The position numbers and the translations under genes are program-made. Below are positions 1 to 8,254 of a stretch of DNA of 44,936 bases, in pieces. The notes under the pieces were generated by a model, which did no database searches, was not told the origin of the DNA, and saw nothing but the letters and a program-made list of their open reading frames with translations. How positions within the stretch are numbered: position 1 is the stretch's first letter; each line of letters begins with the position of its first letter. The stretch is from JBAYJT01 sp041664965 (lineage in GTDB: Bacteria; Pseudomonadota; Gammaproteobacteria; UBA9339), in the NCBI GenBank assembly GCA_041664965.1, contig JBAYJT010000008.1, forward strand, positions 1-44,936, written 5' to 3'.

Positions 1-68
1 CGGTGAGATCCCCCCTTTTGACTCTGGCAGTCTGCCTCAAGCAACACCCATTAACCCAACACAATAAG

Positions 69-410
69 TTAAGCGGTTAATTCTTCGTAAGCTTTAAGCG
101 CATGCATTGCGTACATTAAACTCGCACCGCCGCCAGTGTAAATTGCTACACCAAGAGTCTCTAAAAGCTCAGCCCGTGTCACTCCAAGACCGATTAAAGT
201 TTTTATACGGACAGAAATACATCCATCGCAACGCGCCGACACACCAATACCTAGCGCAATCAGTTCTTTAGTTTTGTGACTAAGCGCACCATCTTTATTT
301 GCAGCATGATGCATGGCGTTAAAACCCTGCATTACCTCTGGTAATTCTTTCTGTAACTTAGGAAAGAATTCGCCAATTTCCTTCAATAAATCAGTATATT
401 TCTCACTCAT
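69..410 (-). CDS. Carboxymuconolactone decarboxylase / AhpD-like protein
   Basis: This 113-residue protein has the all-helical AhpD-like fold pattern, with a CxxC pair (C61, C64) after the helix containing E49. Relatives of this type are small thiol-disulfide or peroxidase-linked proteins of the cytoplasm. In the usual motif a His follows the second Cys by four residues as part of the proton relay; here that position is Arg (R68), so peroxidase-type activity may be altered or absent. The start is well supported: a strong AGGAGG lies just upstream of the ATG at 410. The gene is divergent from the unrecognised gene at 528. Family assignment is confident, the reaction is not. Confidence 0.85.
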   Translation of the reverse strand: MSEKYTDLLKEIGEFFPKLQKELPEVMQGFNAMHHAANKDGALSHKTKELIALGIGVSARCDGCISVRIKTLIGLGVTRAELLETLGVAIYTGGGASLMYAMHALKAYEELTA

Positions 411-445
411 AACTCCTCCTAAAATATCTTTAAAATCATAAGGTA

Positions 446-478
446 ACTAATATTTCCTTAAGTATCACATGATATACT
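446..478 (+). promoter_or_regulatory. PmrA-like box and -10 for the gene at 528
   Basis: Two half-sites, ACTAATATT (446-454) and CTTAAGTAT (457-465), are separated by two bases, giving an 11-bp direct repeat. They match the PmrA operator pattern cTTAAtaTT-N2-cTTAAtaTT at most positions. A -10 hexamer TATACT (473-478) follows after 7 bases, so the box covers the -35 region, as expected for an activator site. The same geometry recurs at 1116, 1712 and 26203. Confidence 0.7.
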
Positions 479-527
479 ATATCTATTTCTAATATTAACC
501 AATACAAATTCCAAATTATAATAAATT

Positions 528-1085
528 ATGTTTGCTAGCCGATCAAGTAACTGCTTATTCAAAATACCAAAAGCATCACCAGGTAGCGTCACTCACGTCA
601 ATACAAAATGGAGCGAATGCATAGCCTATTGCAAAATCCATGGTATTTGCTGGAAAGAATATATACCGGATGAACGCAGCAACCCGTGCCACAAAATCGT
701 ATTCATAAATCCTGCCAATAACGAAGAATTATCATTACAGCACAACAACCTAGAAAATTTGGTTAACCTCTTACACACTTTTTTATGCGAGTATGATATG
801 TCTGTTAGTGGACAAAACAAACATCCAGCTTTTTCCATTTTTGCCAGCTATACACCTTATAAGATGCCATCGACAGCAAACCTATCACCAGAAGAACACG
901 AACAATTAATAAAAGAGATAACATTAAGAACCGAATTAGCAAAAGTGGAAACACCTTTGTGGAACTTTTTCAGCAAAAACCTCCCCCCAAGATTGCTACA
1001 AGTCTCTCCCCATAACTGTTCCAGCAACAATTCATCACCTCCAACAGAATGTTCACGTTCACCTATAGCTGTCTGTAGCAACTAG
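528..1085 (+). CDS. Unrecognised 185-residue protein, candidate effector
   Basis: I do not recognise a family. The first ~120 residues look folded, with several Cys and aromatic residues and a helical stretch near 120-140. The last 30 residues are Ser/Pro/Asn/Cys-rich and probably disordered. There is no signal peptide or membrane segment. A PmrA-like box with a well-placed -10 lies about 50 bp upstream, which in Legionella and Coxiella is a hallmark of Dot/Icm effector genes; the two following genes have the same arrangement. No strong Shine-Dalgarno sequence is visible before the ATG. Effector status is inference from promoter and context. Confidence 0.6.
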   Translation: MFASRSSNCLFKIPKASPGSVTHVNTKWSECIAYCKIHGICWKEYIPDERSNPCHKIVFINPANNEELSLQHNNLENLVNLLHTFLCEYDMSVSGQNKHPAFSIFASYTPYKMPSTANLSPEEHEQLIKEITLRTELAKVETPLWNFFSKNLPPRLLQVSPHNCSSNNSSPPTECSRSPIAVCSN

Positions 1086-1115
1086 TACAAAAAATATTTT
1101 CAAATTTATGAAACA

Positions 1116-1148
1116 ACTAAGATTATTTTAAGAGTAACCTGCTAAAAT
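1116..1148 (+). promoter_or_regulatory. PmrA-like box and extended -10 for the gene at 1180
   Basis: Half-sites ACTAAGATT (1116-1124) and TTTAAGAGT (1127-1135) are two bases apart, followed after 7 bases by TAAAAT (1143-1148). TGC directly before the hexamer makes an extended -10. The region from the box through the -10 is nearly the same as that at 1712, so the two promoters probably arose by duplication. Confidence 0.7.
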
Positions 1149-1179
1149 TAGCTTACTTAATTACCGAGGGCACAAATTC

Positions 1180-1662
1180 ATGTTGCAACAAGCACCGCTT
1201 CCTCCGCTACCGCGAACAACAATCATCCGTCCCATCCCCATTTTGGACCTCTCTCAAATATCAACAAGCACATCACCAAGACAAAACTTACACCCAGGAG
1301 CTTTCAATTTTTTTCCTAACATAAGAGAATCTGGTTCGCCTCGATCAGAATCCTCGGCCGATACAACTCGTACATCGTTCCAAAGTTTGTCCACTAAGAT
1401 CACTGAAGATAGGATGGGAACACCATCTTTAACGCCACCAAGCAGTCCAGCTATTCCAATAGCGGCAAACTTAGATGAAGAACCTCACAACAACTCATCA
1501 TCGTCCGATTTTAGTGATGAAAACCCAGGAGCAAGTACTCCTACTACCACCTTGAGACTGTTTACACCTGATAGACACCATCAGATTAGTTCACCTCAAC
1601 CCAATCCTTCGGTACAAACTTCTACCCCCAACCCAACCGCTTCTGCACCAACTTCCACATAG
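1180..1662 (+). CDS. Disordered Ser/Thr/Pro-rich protein, candidate effector
   Basis: This 160-residue protein has no recognisable domain. It is dominated by Ser, Thr, Pro and Asn, with short Pro-rich stretches (PLPPLPR near the N-terminus, SLTPPSSPA near residue 87) that resemble SH3-ligand or proline-directed kinase sites. It has no signal peptide or membrane segment. A GAGGG sequence lies 11 bases before the ATG. It sits in series with the genes at 528 and 1792, each with its own PmrA-like promoter. The duplicated promoter and similar composition suggest this gene and the one at 1792 are distant paralogs. Secretion into a host is inference. Confidence 0.6.
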   Translation: MLQQAPLPPLPRTTIIRPIPILDLSQISTSTSPRQNLHPGAFNFFPNIRESGSPRSESSADTTRTSFQSLSTKITEDRMGTPSLTPPSSPAIPIAANLDEEPHNNSSSSDFSDENPGASTPTTTLRLFTPDRHHQISSPQPNPSVQTSTPNPTASAPTST

Positions 1663-1711
1663 CGGTAACATTTAAACCATCGTTAAAAAATATTTGCAAA
1701 TCCACAAAGTA

Positions 1712-1744
1712 ACTAAGATTTTTTTAAGAATAATATGCTAAAAT
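1712..1744 (+). promoter_or_regulatory. PmrA-like box and extended -10 for the gene at 1792
   Basis: Half-sites ACTAAGATT (1712-1720) and TTTAAGAAT (1723-1731) are separated by two bases. Seven bases later comes TAAAAT (1739-1744), preceded by TGC. It is a near copy of the promoter at 1116. Confidence 0.7.
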
Positions 1745-1791
1745 TAGCTTTCTCCATCGTTCGGTAGCAAGAACTAACACAGGCAAAAATT

Positions 1792-2295
1792 ATGTCCCAA
1801 ACTTCTCCTAAATCTACAGGCCTAGAAAAACAACCACTGTTACACAGCCCCCCACGATCACACACACCGAAGATACCAAATATACCAAGACCTCATAGCA
1901 AGCTTGCAGCAATACACACTGCTTTCGTAAGCGATGAAGAAGAAAAAGAAAAACAAGCGCAACCTAGCCCAAGAACGTCAACGACAGAAAGTTCTACAGA
2001 CTCTGGAGAAGAAACAACTTCTGCGCACACGTCTGTGATTACTACTCTCAGCCTATCTCAATCTACTTCTAGCTTGCTCAGGAAGCTTCGCCCAACACAA
2101 TCCAGCTCAAACATTGCACAACCCATCGCATCGTCACCTCCATCACCTATAGCATCTCCAATAGCAAGACATTCAAACTTAACTCCAGAAGTAACAAGAT
2201 TCAACACACCACCAATTTCATCGCCACCTTTACAGGAACAAACTTTTTCTCCCACTCCCTCAAGCACAGAAGCAGCCATCCCTAAAACAAATTAG
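1792..2295 (+). CDS. Disordered Ser/Pro-rich protein, candidate effector
   Basis: This 167-residue protein has no recognisable domain. It is Ser/Thr/Pro-rich with an acidic patch (SDEEEKEK near residue 47) and several Ser-Pro pairs. Composition and promoter match the gene at 1180. Its stop codon overlaps the stop of the convergent aldolase gene by four bases (2292-2295), so the two transcripts must overlap unless a terminator lies inside the aldolase coding region. It has no signal peptide or membrane segment. It is probably a PmrA-controlled secreted protein, by inference only. Confidence 0.6.
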   Translation: MSQTSPKSTGLEKQPLLHSPPRSHTPKIPNIPRPHSKLAAIHTAFVSDEEEKEKQAQPSPRTSTTESSTDSGEETTSAHTSVITTLSLSQSTSSLLRKLRPTQSSSNIAQPIASSPPSPIASPIARHSNLTPEVTRFNTPPISSPPLQEQTFSPTPSSTEAAIPKTN

Positions 2296-3221
2296 GCCTT
2301 GTTATTACATCCCAAAACATGAACTAGTTTGTGTTTAACAACTTCTTTGATAGCAGCGCGGGCTGGAGATAAATATTTACGCGGATCGAAATTAGCTGGA
2401 TCTTCAGCAAAGCTCTTACGGATCATTGCTGTCATGGCAAGACGCAAATCAGAGTCAATATTAATCTTACAAACCGCCATGGACGCAGCTTTGCGGAGCA
2501 TATCTTCCGGAACGCCTTTAGCACCTGGCATTTTTCCGCCATATTTATTTATCATATCGACATATTCTGGCAGTACTGAAGAAGCACCGTGTAATACAAT
2601 AGGAAACCCGGGGAGACGACGTGAAACTTCTTCCAAAATGTCAAAACGTAATATGGCTTCGCCTTTGAATTTGAAAGCGCCATGGCTGGTTCCAATGGCA
2701 ATCGCTAAAGAATCTACGCCCGTTTTACTTACAAACTCTTCCACTTCTTCAGGTCTAGTGTAAGAAGCATCTTCCGCCTTGACTTTAATTTCATCCTCTA
2801 CGCCTTCTAAGCGGCCAAGTTCTCCTTCTACAACAACACCTTTATCGTGAGCATATTCAACAACTTTTTTGGTCAAAGCAATATTGTCAGCAAAGCTAAG
2901 ATGCGAACCATCGATCATCACTGAAGTAAAACCACCATCTATACAAGATTTGCAAAGCTCAAAGCTATCTCCATGATCGAGATGTAAACAAATCGGCAAA
3001 TTAGTTTCGATTAAGGCAGCCTCTACCAATTTCATCAAATACGTGTGATTGGCGTATTTTCTAGCGCCAGAGGAAACTTGCAAAATGAGCGGCGCCTTTT
3101 CTTCTTTGGCGGCCTCCGTGATGCCTTGCACGATTTCCATATTGTTAACATTGAAAGCTCCTATGGCATAACCACCGGCATAAGCTTGAGCAAACATTTC
3201 TTTAGTACTGACTAATGGCAT
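2292..3221 (-). CDS. fba: Fructose-bisphosphate aldolase, class II
   Basis: This 309-residue protein is a full-length zinc-dependent class II aldolase (TIM barrel), which cleaves fructose 1,6-bisphosphate to glyceraldehyde 3-phosphate and dihydroxyacetone phosphate in glycolysis and runs in reverse for gluconeogenesis. Visible motifs are HLDHG (catalytic D82, zinc ligand H83), GELG with E134, GTSHGAFKFKG with H180, HGAS with H211, and INIDSD for the phosphate site. The length fits the short class II (IIB-like) enzymes. A GAGGAG sequence 7 bases before the ATG supports the start. The gene stands alone and converges on the gene at 1792. Confidence 0.95.
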   Translation of the reverse strand: MPLVSTKEMFAQAYAGGYAIGAFNVNNMEIVQGITEAAKEEKAPLILQVSSGARKYANHTYLMKLVEAALIETNLPICLHLDHGDSFELCKSCIDGGFTSVMIDGSHLSFADNIALTKKVVEYAHDKGVVVEGELGRLEGVEDEIKVKAEDASYTRPEEVEEFVSKTGVDSLAIAIGTSHGAFKFKGEAILRFDILEEVSRRLPGFPIVLHGASSVLPEYVDMINKYGGKMPGAKGVPEDMLRKAASMAVCKINIDSDLRLAMTAMIRKSFAEDPANFDPRKYLSPARAAIKEVVKHKLVHVLGCNNKA

Positions 3222-3270
3222 GATTTTTCTCCTCTAAAAAATTGAAAATGTAATTTAAAATTGTAATTTA

Positions 3271-3303
3271 TTGATTTATAAAGAAAACGCGTAGACATGT
3301 TTT
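3271..3303 (+). repeat. Interspersed 33-bp repeat, copy 1
   Basis: Begins TTGATTTATAAAG and ends TAGACATGTTTT. This is the first of eleven intergenic copies (3271, 10966, 11765, 19046, 20829, 27156, 33647, 37600, 39866, 42766, 44563). The two ends are best conserved and the middle six or so bases vary. It lies upstream of fba. Confidence 0.85.
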
Positions 3304-3345
3304 AATTCAATGATGAATTATGAATGGTGAATTACGAATTGTAAA
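3304..3345 (+). repeat. ATGAATTATGAAT-type short array
   Basis: Degenerate tandem units of about 7-10 bases (GAATTATGAATGGTGAATTA), directly abutting repeat copy 1. Similar arrays lie at 10881, 11017, 11682, 11836, 19131 and 22312. Confidence 0.65.
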
Positions 3346-3421
3346 TAAAGATTCTAGTATATCGCTGAGTTAATTTCTAATACAAAGTAACGACGCAATT
3401 TGACTTATTGTTGACCAACAT

Positions 3422-3446
3422 TTGAGGTCACAATTTGTGACCTCAA
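3422..3446. repeat. Perfect inverted repeat between fba and crcB
   Basis: An 11-bp perfect stem (TTGAGGTCACA / TGTGACCTCAA) with a 3-base ATT loop. It could be an operator dyad or a structured leader element. No T-run follows on either strand, so it is not a typical terminator. The rest of the 3222-3584 gap holds repeat copy 1, the short array and the inverted repeat at 3508. Confidence 0.7.
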
Positions 3447-3507
3447 GCTATTCAACTCCATATATTTCTGCCAAGTCATTATGGGGAAGGGATCCCCCAA
3501 AAAATCC

Positions 3508-3542
3508 CGTGCATTCTAAAGAGAAATCGCAGAAAATGCACG
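3508..3542 (+). promoter_or_regulatory. Inverted repeat in the crcB leader
   Basis: CGTGCATT (3508-3515) pairs with AATGCACG (3535-3542) across a 19-base loop, 43 bases before the crcB start. I looked for a fluoride riboswitch core here and could not recognise one; function unknown. Confidence 0.45.
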
Positions 3543-3584
3543 CAATCAGAAGGCCATAATAAAAAAATTAACCATGGGGATATT

Positions 3585-3959
3585 GTGAACAACGCCTTAC
3601 TCGTATTCTTCGGCTGTGGCATCGGCGGACTTTTGCGTTATTACACGTCGCGTCTAATATGCGCTGTCATCGATTCACCATTTCCTTACAGCACACTATT
3701 TATCAACGTTAGCGGCTCGTTTGCTATGGGACTTCTTTTCACTTGGCTTCTTAGACACAACAGTAATCTTGCCCAATCACTTGGCCCTTTCTTGCTCGTA
3801 GGACTTTTAGGCGGCTATACCACTTTCTCTGCTTTTTCGGTAGAAACATTAGGATTAGTTCATTCGGGGAAATTATTACAAGCTATTTTCTATGCTCTTG
3901 TAAGCGTATTACTCTGCGTAGGCGGAGCTTCTCTAGGCATGACTATGGCGAAAGCATAA
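3585..3959 (+). CDS. crcB: Fluoride ion channel CrcB/FluC
   Basis: This 124-residue integral membrane protein has four hydrophobic segments and the FluC signatures: R18 in the GGLLRY turn, N41 with the following GS in the second helix, and GGYTTFSAFS (76-85) at the helix break that carries the pore Phe and Thr/Ser residues. The channel works as an antiparallel dimer in the inner membrane and exports fluoride passively. The start is GTG, with GGGG five bases upstream. It follows a gap with two inverted repeats and stands ahead of the large surface protein gene, with a separate promoter likely for the latter. Confidence 0.93.
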   Translation: MNNALLVFFGCGIGGLLRYYTSRLICAVIDSPFPYSTLFINVSGSFAMGLLFTWLLRHNSNLAQSLGPFLLVGLLGGYTTFSAFSVETLGLVHSGKLLQAIFYALVSVLLCVGGASLGMTMAKA

Positions 3960-4056
3960 GAATAAAAAAAACCCCGTGAAATTTTGTTCCATTTTTAAAG
4001 CCCCGTGCTAGAATGCGCTTTCAGCAATACAACTTTGGGTAGCAAGAGGATGCTTT

Positions 4057-7000
4057 ATGATAGAACCACCTAAATCTAAATTAAATACCACAATTAAAGT
4101 TCTGGTTTCTGCAGGAATTTGTGCTGGCTTATTCTACGCTTCTAATAGCCATCATCCTAAGCAACAACCCATTAACAATACCAAAACTAAAATAGATCCC
4201 GCTTTATTGAAGAACTCCGTCACACCTCCAACTTCAAACACGACATTAATTGCACCCAAACCAACAATACCGATTCCACAAGCAGCTCACTCAACTACTT
4301 CTCCGAGTATATTGGCATACATAAGCAAAACAATTACAGAGTCTGCTACTTCAACGAAAATTCTCATAGATAAAAGCATCTCTAAAATAACCAGCCAGCA
4401 CCCTTCCCCCCCTCAACCACAACCAGTAAGTACAGCAAAACCTGCAACAGCACTGCCTAAACCAATTGTGGTAACTACTATTCCCATAATAATACAAAAA
4501 CCAGTTACAGCAGCCACAACAAAACAAATAATTACACCTGTAATACAAGCCAAAGAAGCACCCAAATTAGTTACTACACCCGTAATACAAAAGAGCGTCA
4601 ATCCAACAGAGAAGCCACATTCAACTGCTATCACTGAAGCATTACCTTCAGCAAAAATTGCCCAGACAGTAACCCCAAATATTTTTGTGGATAAAAACCC
4701 ACCAAAAGGCGCAAATAATTTCACTCAACCAGTTCTAAGTGAGACGCAAATTAATACAAGCTCTACAATTCCCGCCTCAAAGAAATTAATCACACAACAA
4801 AAACCAGACAATCAAAGCGGTAACACCGCAGTGGGGGTTATTGCGCCAGGTTCTGTTCCAACTAAACAATCAGTGATTTCTTTCGAACAAAAAGTTGTAT
4901 CAGAAAAAGCAATAACTAAAATATCTCCAACAGTAGCTGTTCCAGTTAAAGCGACCCCTCCTAACTCTGCAACAGAAACAGCTGGGGCGAGAGATATTTC
5001 AACCACACCAATAAAAATACCTGCAGACAAAGTTGCGACGCCATCACCACAAAAAACCATATCTAAAGTTTTACCAAAAAAATCGGTACCCACAGTAAGT
5101 ACCAGAAAGGTTTCTAAAAAAACCTCTGCTAAACATAGATCCAAAGCGCGTTATACTGCTTACAAAACTCCTAAAATTTATGCGGTAGCAATACCACGCT
5201 TAACCCAAGCTAAATTTCAACCAGCCTTACATATTTCTGGCTACACTGGCAATGGGACAATAGGCAAGGCACAAATAATAATGCCCATACTTGCTAACAC
5301 TAATCGAGTTTTTTATGGCATTTTTGATGGAAAAATATCTGGTAGAGCCACAGACGGCTGGTCGTTTGGCGGTGGTCTTGGATATCGTCGCGTAGTTAAT
5401 GACCGTATCTGGGGCGGATATTTATTGGCTAATTACAATGCCACTCCAGCTCACAATAAATTTTTTGTAATTAATCCAGGCTTAGAAAGTTTAGGTCAAA
5501 ACTGGGATTTTCGCTTAAATGCTTACATTCCAACTAACACAAATCATTATTTAACCGCTTCAGACTGGGCTGGCGCTGCTTATAACGATTATAACTACAC
5601 TACTTTTGGCAGCGACGGACATAGCCACTACGATCATAAATTGCGTACCTATGAAGCAACTGGACCTGGCGCCGACGCTGAGATTGGCCGAGCTATTCCT
5701 CGCACGAAATTAAAACTATATTTGGGCGGATATTATTTCAAACCGCACGACTTAGGCTCCATAACCGGTGTTTCGGCTCGTGTCACTTATGATATAAATA
5801 GCCACACAGCTATAGAAGTTCGCAATACTTATGACAACGTTACTCATAATACCGCAACTATTGGCATTAAACTTAGCTTTGGCGGTATAAAAGAAGCTGA
5901 CAAGACTACTTTGGGCATAGCTAATCGCCTACTCGACCCAATCGAAAATAATTTAGCAACATCTGCTAAAGGCTATAGCACGCCAGTGCGCACTAAAAAC
6001 CTTGATCAAGGAAACTATTTATATCGCGATCACATTTGGTTTTTTACTCCTCCAGGTACAACAGTTTCAGCAAAAAAAAATGGCGTAGTATCTGGTAGTG
6101 GCACATACACTGATCCATATCAAGGCATTAATCAAGATACGCTTGACCTTATCTCGGAAGATCCGAATGGACAAAGTTACGCAAATTTATACTTTAAAAC
6201 TGGAACCTATGACCTAAGCGATGGTTTTATTGATAACCGCATGGCTTTTACAGGTCCTGATTTCGACAACTATTCTTTATTTGGCCGAACAGCGGACTAT
6301 AAATCTCCTCCAACCGATGCTTTGCGCCCGGAACTTGATGGCGCCATGGATTTTCATGATAACACTGGCATAACTTTAAGTTCCTTGTATTTAAATAAAA
6401 GCGACGAACTTGGTGGTGATGCGATTGGTATTATATTAGACAATGCCTCAGTAACCCTAAATAACACTAAAGTAGAAACTAAACGTCCATTAGAACCAGG
6501 CATAACAGGCCAAACAGTTTCTATTGCCATGTATGATGGCAGCACCTTAAATCTAGATCACGACAATTATATTTATGCCGATAAAATATATTCAGAAGGC
6601 AGCTCTAAACAATGCGCTGGAATTTACCTAGAAGAAAACAGTACACTAACTATAGGAAATAATAATCATATCTTAGCCGTAAACGACCACGCCATTGGAT
6701 CAGCTAACATCGCTGGAATCCAATCCACCACCAGCAGTATCGTTATTACAGGACACGATAACGATATTGAAGCTAATATGACTGCAGCAAGTGCCAATTC
6801 CACTGCTGAAACCAGTGCAGCAGTTCGGCTTACAGGGACATCTAATTTTCTCATGGGTTCTGATGCCCATAACAACCTCATCTCCGGCTCTTATTCTTCT
6901 GATTATCAACCATCAGACGAATCCAAATTTACAGGAATGTACGGTATATTTCATGGTTCAGGTCTATCTACAATAACTATAAATGGCAACTACAATACTA

Positions 7001-7557
7001 TTCAAGCTGAAACTTCAGCACCAAACGCTCGAGTTGTTGCTCTTTATGAGCACAATATTGCAGGTAGCACTGGAGGACAAGTAAGCCAAATAGCCATAAA
7101 TGGTTATGGTAACTCTTTCAATGTAGAAGCTTCTAACAATCCTTCCCACACCGCTGCCACAGGTATTTTGGTAGTTGATACTAATTTAGTGATAAAACAA
7201 GGCAATTTTATTAATGTTAATAGTGCCGAGAGTCCTTTGTACCGCGGAAGTGGAGCGCACGGTATATTGCTAATGAAGAGTAGTTTGACTAATTTAAGTG
7301 ACGTTAAAATGGATGTACAGGGAATAACTATAACCATTGGCAACAAATACTTAGCAGACAACTCTCGGGGAATATATTTTGCCGGAACTAACTCCGCCTA
7401 CTCCACAATTAAAGACTGCTTATTTAATATAAATAGCAAAGGTAGCACTGGCATATCTTTAGACCCGACATATAAAACTGATGCAGAAATTGCTCGTTTT
7501 AAAAATTCTGGCAACTTCTTTATCATTAGACCTAACAGTGCCTCAACAGTAGCCTAA
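4057..7557 (+). CDS. Inverse-autotransporter-like surface protein with beta-helix passenger
   Basis: This protein of 1166 residues has four regions. Residues 11-28 form one hydrophobic segment serving as signal peptide or anchor. Residues ~30-385 are Pro/Thr/Lys-rich and probably extended. Residues ~390-610 are a beta-barrel of alternating aromatic/Gly strands (for example WSFGGGLGYRR and RIWGGYLLANYN), resembling the barrel of intimin/invasin-type inverse autotransporters. Residues ~620-1166 have short Asn/Gly/Thr-rich repeats typical of a right-handed parallel beta-helix. The barrel-before-passenger order fits inverse autotransporters, which are inserted by BAM and expose the C-terminal part. 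The long linker before the barrel is unusual. The start is supported by AGAGGA before the ATG. A TAGAAT preceded by TGC (4010 region) may be its -10. Likely an adhesin or surface enzyme; the passenger's ligand is unknown. Confidence 0.72.
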   Translation: MIEPPKSKLNTTIKVLVSAGICAGLFYASNSHHPKQQPINNTKTKIDPALLKNSVTPPTSNTTLIAPKPTIPIPQAAHSTTSPSILAYISKTITESATSTKILIDKSISKITSQHPSPPQPQPVSTAKPATALPKPIVVTTIPIIIQKPVTAATTKQIITPVIQAKEAPKLVTTPVIQKSVNPTEKPHSTAITEALPSAKIAQTVTPNIFVDKNPPKGANNFTQPVLSETQINTSSTIPASKKLITQQKPDNQSGNTAVGVIAPGSVPTKQSVISFEQKVVSEKAITKISPTVAVPVKATPPNSATETAGARDISTTPIKIPADKVATPSPQKTISKVLPKKSVPTVSTRKVSKKTSAKHRSKARYTAYKTPKIYAVAIPRLTQAKFQPALHISGYTGNGTIGKAQIIMPILANTNRVFYGIFDGKISGRATDGWSFGGGLGYRRVVNDRIWGGYLLANYNATPAHNKFFVINPGLESLGQNWDFRLNAYIPTNTNHYLTASDWAGAAYNDYNYTTFGSDGHSHYDHKLRTYEATGPGADAEIGRAIPRTKLKLYLGGYYFKPHDLGSITGVSARVTYDINSHTAIEVRNTYDNVTHNTATIGIKLSFGGIKEADKTTLGIANRLLDPIENNLATSAKGYSTPVRTKNLDQGNYLYRDHIWFFTPPGTTVSAKKNGVVSGSGTYTDPYQGINQDTLDLISEDPNGQSYANLYFKTGTYDLSDGFIDNRMAFTGPDFDNYSLFGRTADYKSPPTDALRPELDGAMDFHDNTGITLSSLYLNKSDELGGDAIGIILDNASVTLNNTKVETKRPLEPGITGQTVSIAMYDGSTLNLDHDNYIYADKIYSEGSSKQCAGIYLEENSTLTIGNNNHILAVNDHAIGSANIAGIQSTTSSIVITGHDNDIEANMTAASANSTAETSAAVRLTGTSNFLMGSDAHNNLISGSYSSDYQPSDESKFTGMYGIFHGSGLSTITINGNYNTIQAETSAPNARVVALYEHNIAGSTGGQVSQIAINGYGNSFNVEASNNPSHTAATGILVVDTNLVIKQGNFINVNSAESPLYRGSGAHGILLMKSSLTNLSDVKMDVQGITITIGNKYLADNSRGIYFAGTNSAYSTIKDCLFNINSKGSTGISLDPTYKTDAEIARFKNSGNFFIIRPNSASTVA

Positions 7558-7561
7558 TTGT

Positions 7562-8254
7562 CTAATTAAATTTGTAAGTTAGCGATAACACACCATCTAA
7601 AGTGCTCAGTGAGTCATAATATGAAGCGCTGCCAGTAGCAGGAACGCTAGGCAAAGGACCGGAAGTGGTATAGTGCTGATGGGGATATTTGGTGTAAATA
7701 AAATCTAATCTCATATCTAAGTGCTGCAAAAGCGAGACAGAAAATCCTAAACCAAATTGAGGTCCATAAACTCCAAACTCAGATTCCGCCAATGCATACG
7801 CCCCATTATCTATTAGTCGAAAAGTACCTCTAGAAACTCCCAGTATTAGATGTCCATTAACATTGGGCGCTATCTCATAACCTGGCAACATACGTACGCC
7901 ATAAGCATATCTTTGTGAAATTCTCATGGTTGTTATAGGCTGGCCAGAAGTTTCGGGATTGATACTAATATCATCAACACCAATCTGATTATTTGAACCA
8001 GTAAGAAATAGCTCTAATCCCAAATTAAAACGTTTGGGTAAATCAAGATTATATCCAGCAAGCGCTGAACTAAGTAATCCTAAACCACTATAATCATGCG
8101 TTGTAGGAGCTGCACTTGGGGCTGATGGAGCAGTAATTAATTGCGTATCTGCGCAATTAGAAACGCCTATACCAGCTCCAACGTACAAGCTATTAGCAAA
8201 AGCACTTGGAATCACAAGCATTGTTAACAAAGAAAATTTTGTAATTATTTTCAT
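7562..8254 (-). CDS. Outer-membrane beta-barrel protein, paralog 2
   Basis: This 230-residue protein has a signal peptide cleaved after SAFA (about residue 20), then the pattern of a small 8-stranded OmpA/opacity-type barrel: SLYVGAGIG at the start, alternating Gly/aromatic strands, and SLTYKF near the end. It is clearly homologous to the preceding gene (shared RYAYGVRMLPGYE-like strand, FGVYG and LDFIYT). Its ATG overlaps the stop of that gene (ATGA), so translation is probably coupled. It converges on the surface protein gene with 4 bp between stops. Porin, adhesin and structural roles are all possible. Confidence 0.8.
   Translation of the reverse strand: MKIITKFSLLTMLVIPSAFANSLYVGAGIGVSNCADTQLITAPSAPSAAPTTHDYSGLGLLSSALAGYNLDLPKRFNLGLELFLTGSNNQIGVDDISINPETSGQPITTMRISQRYAYGVRMLPGYEIAPNVNGHLILGVSRGTFRLIDNGAYALAESEFGVYGPQFGLGFSVSLLQHLDMRLDFIYTKYPHQHYTTSGPLPSVPATGSASYYDSLSTLDGVLSLTYKFN

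Noticed and set aside
3447..3584. Fluoride riboswitch ahead of crcB
   Set aside because: The conserved core and pseudoknot segments could not be found; only an unrelated inverted repeat is present.
4351..5144. Several minus-strand frames within the surface-protein gene
   Set aside because: Complement of the Pro/Thr/Lys-rich linker; no start signals and no family resemblance.
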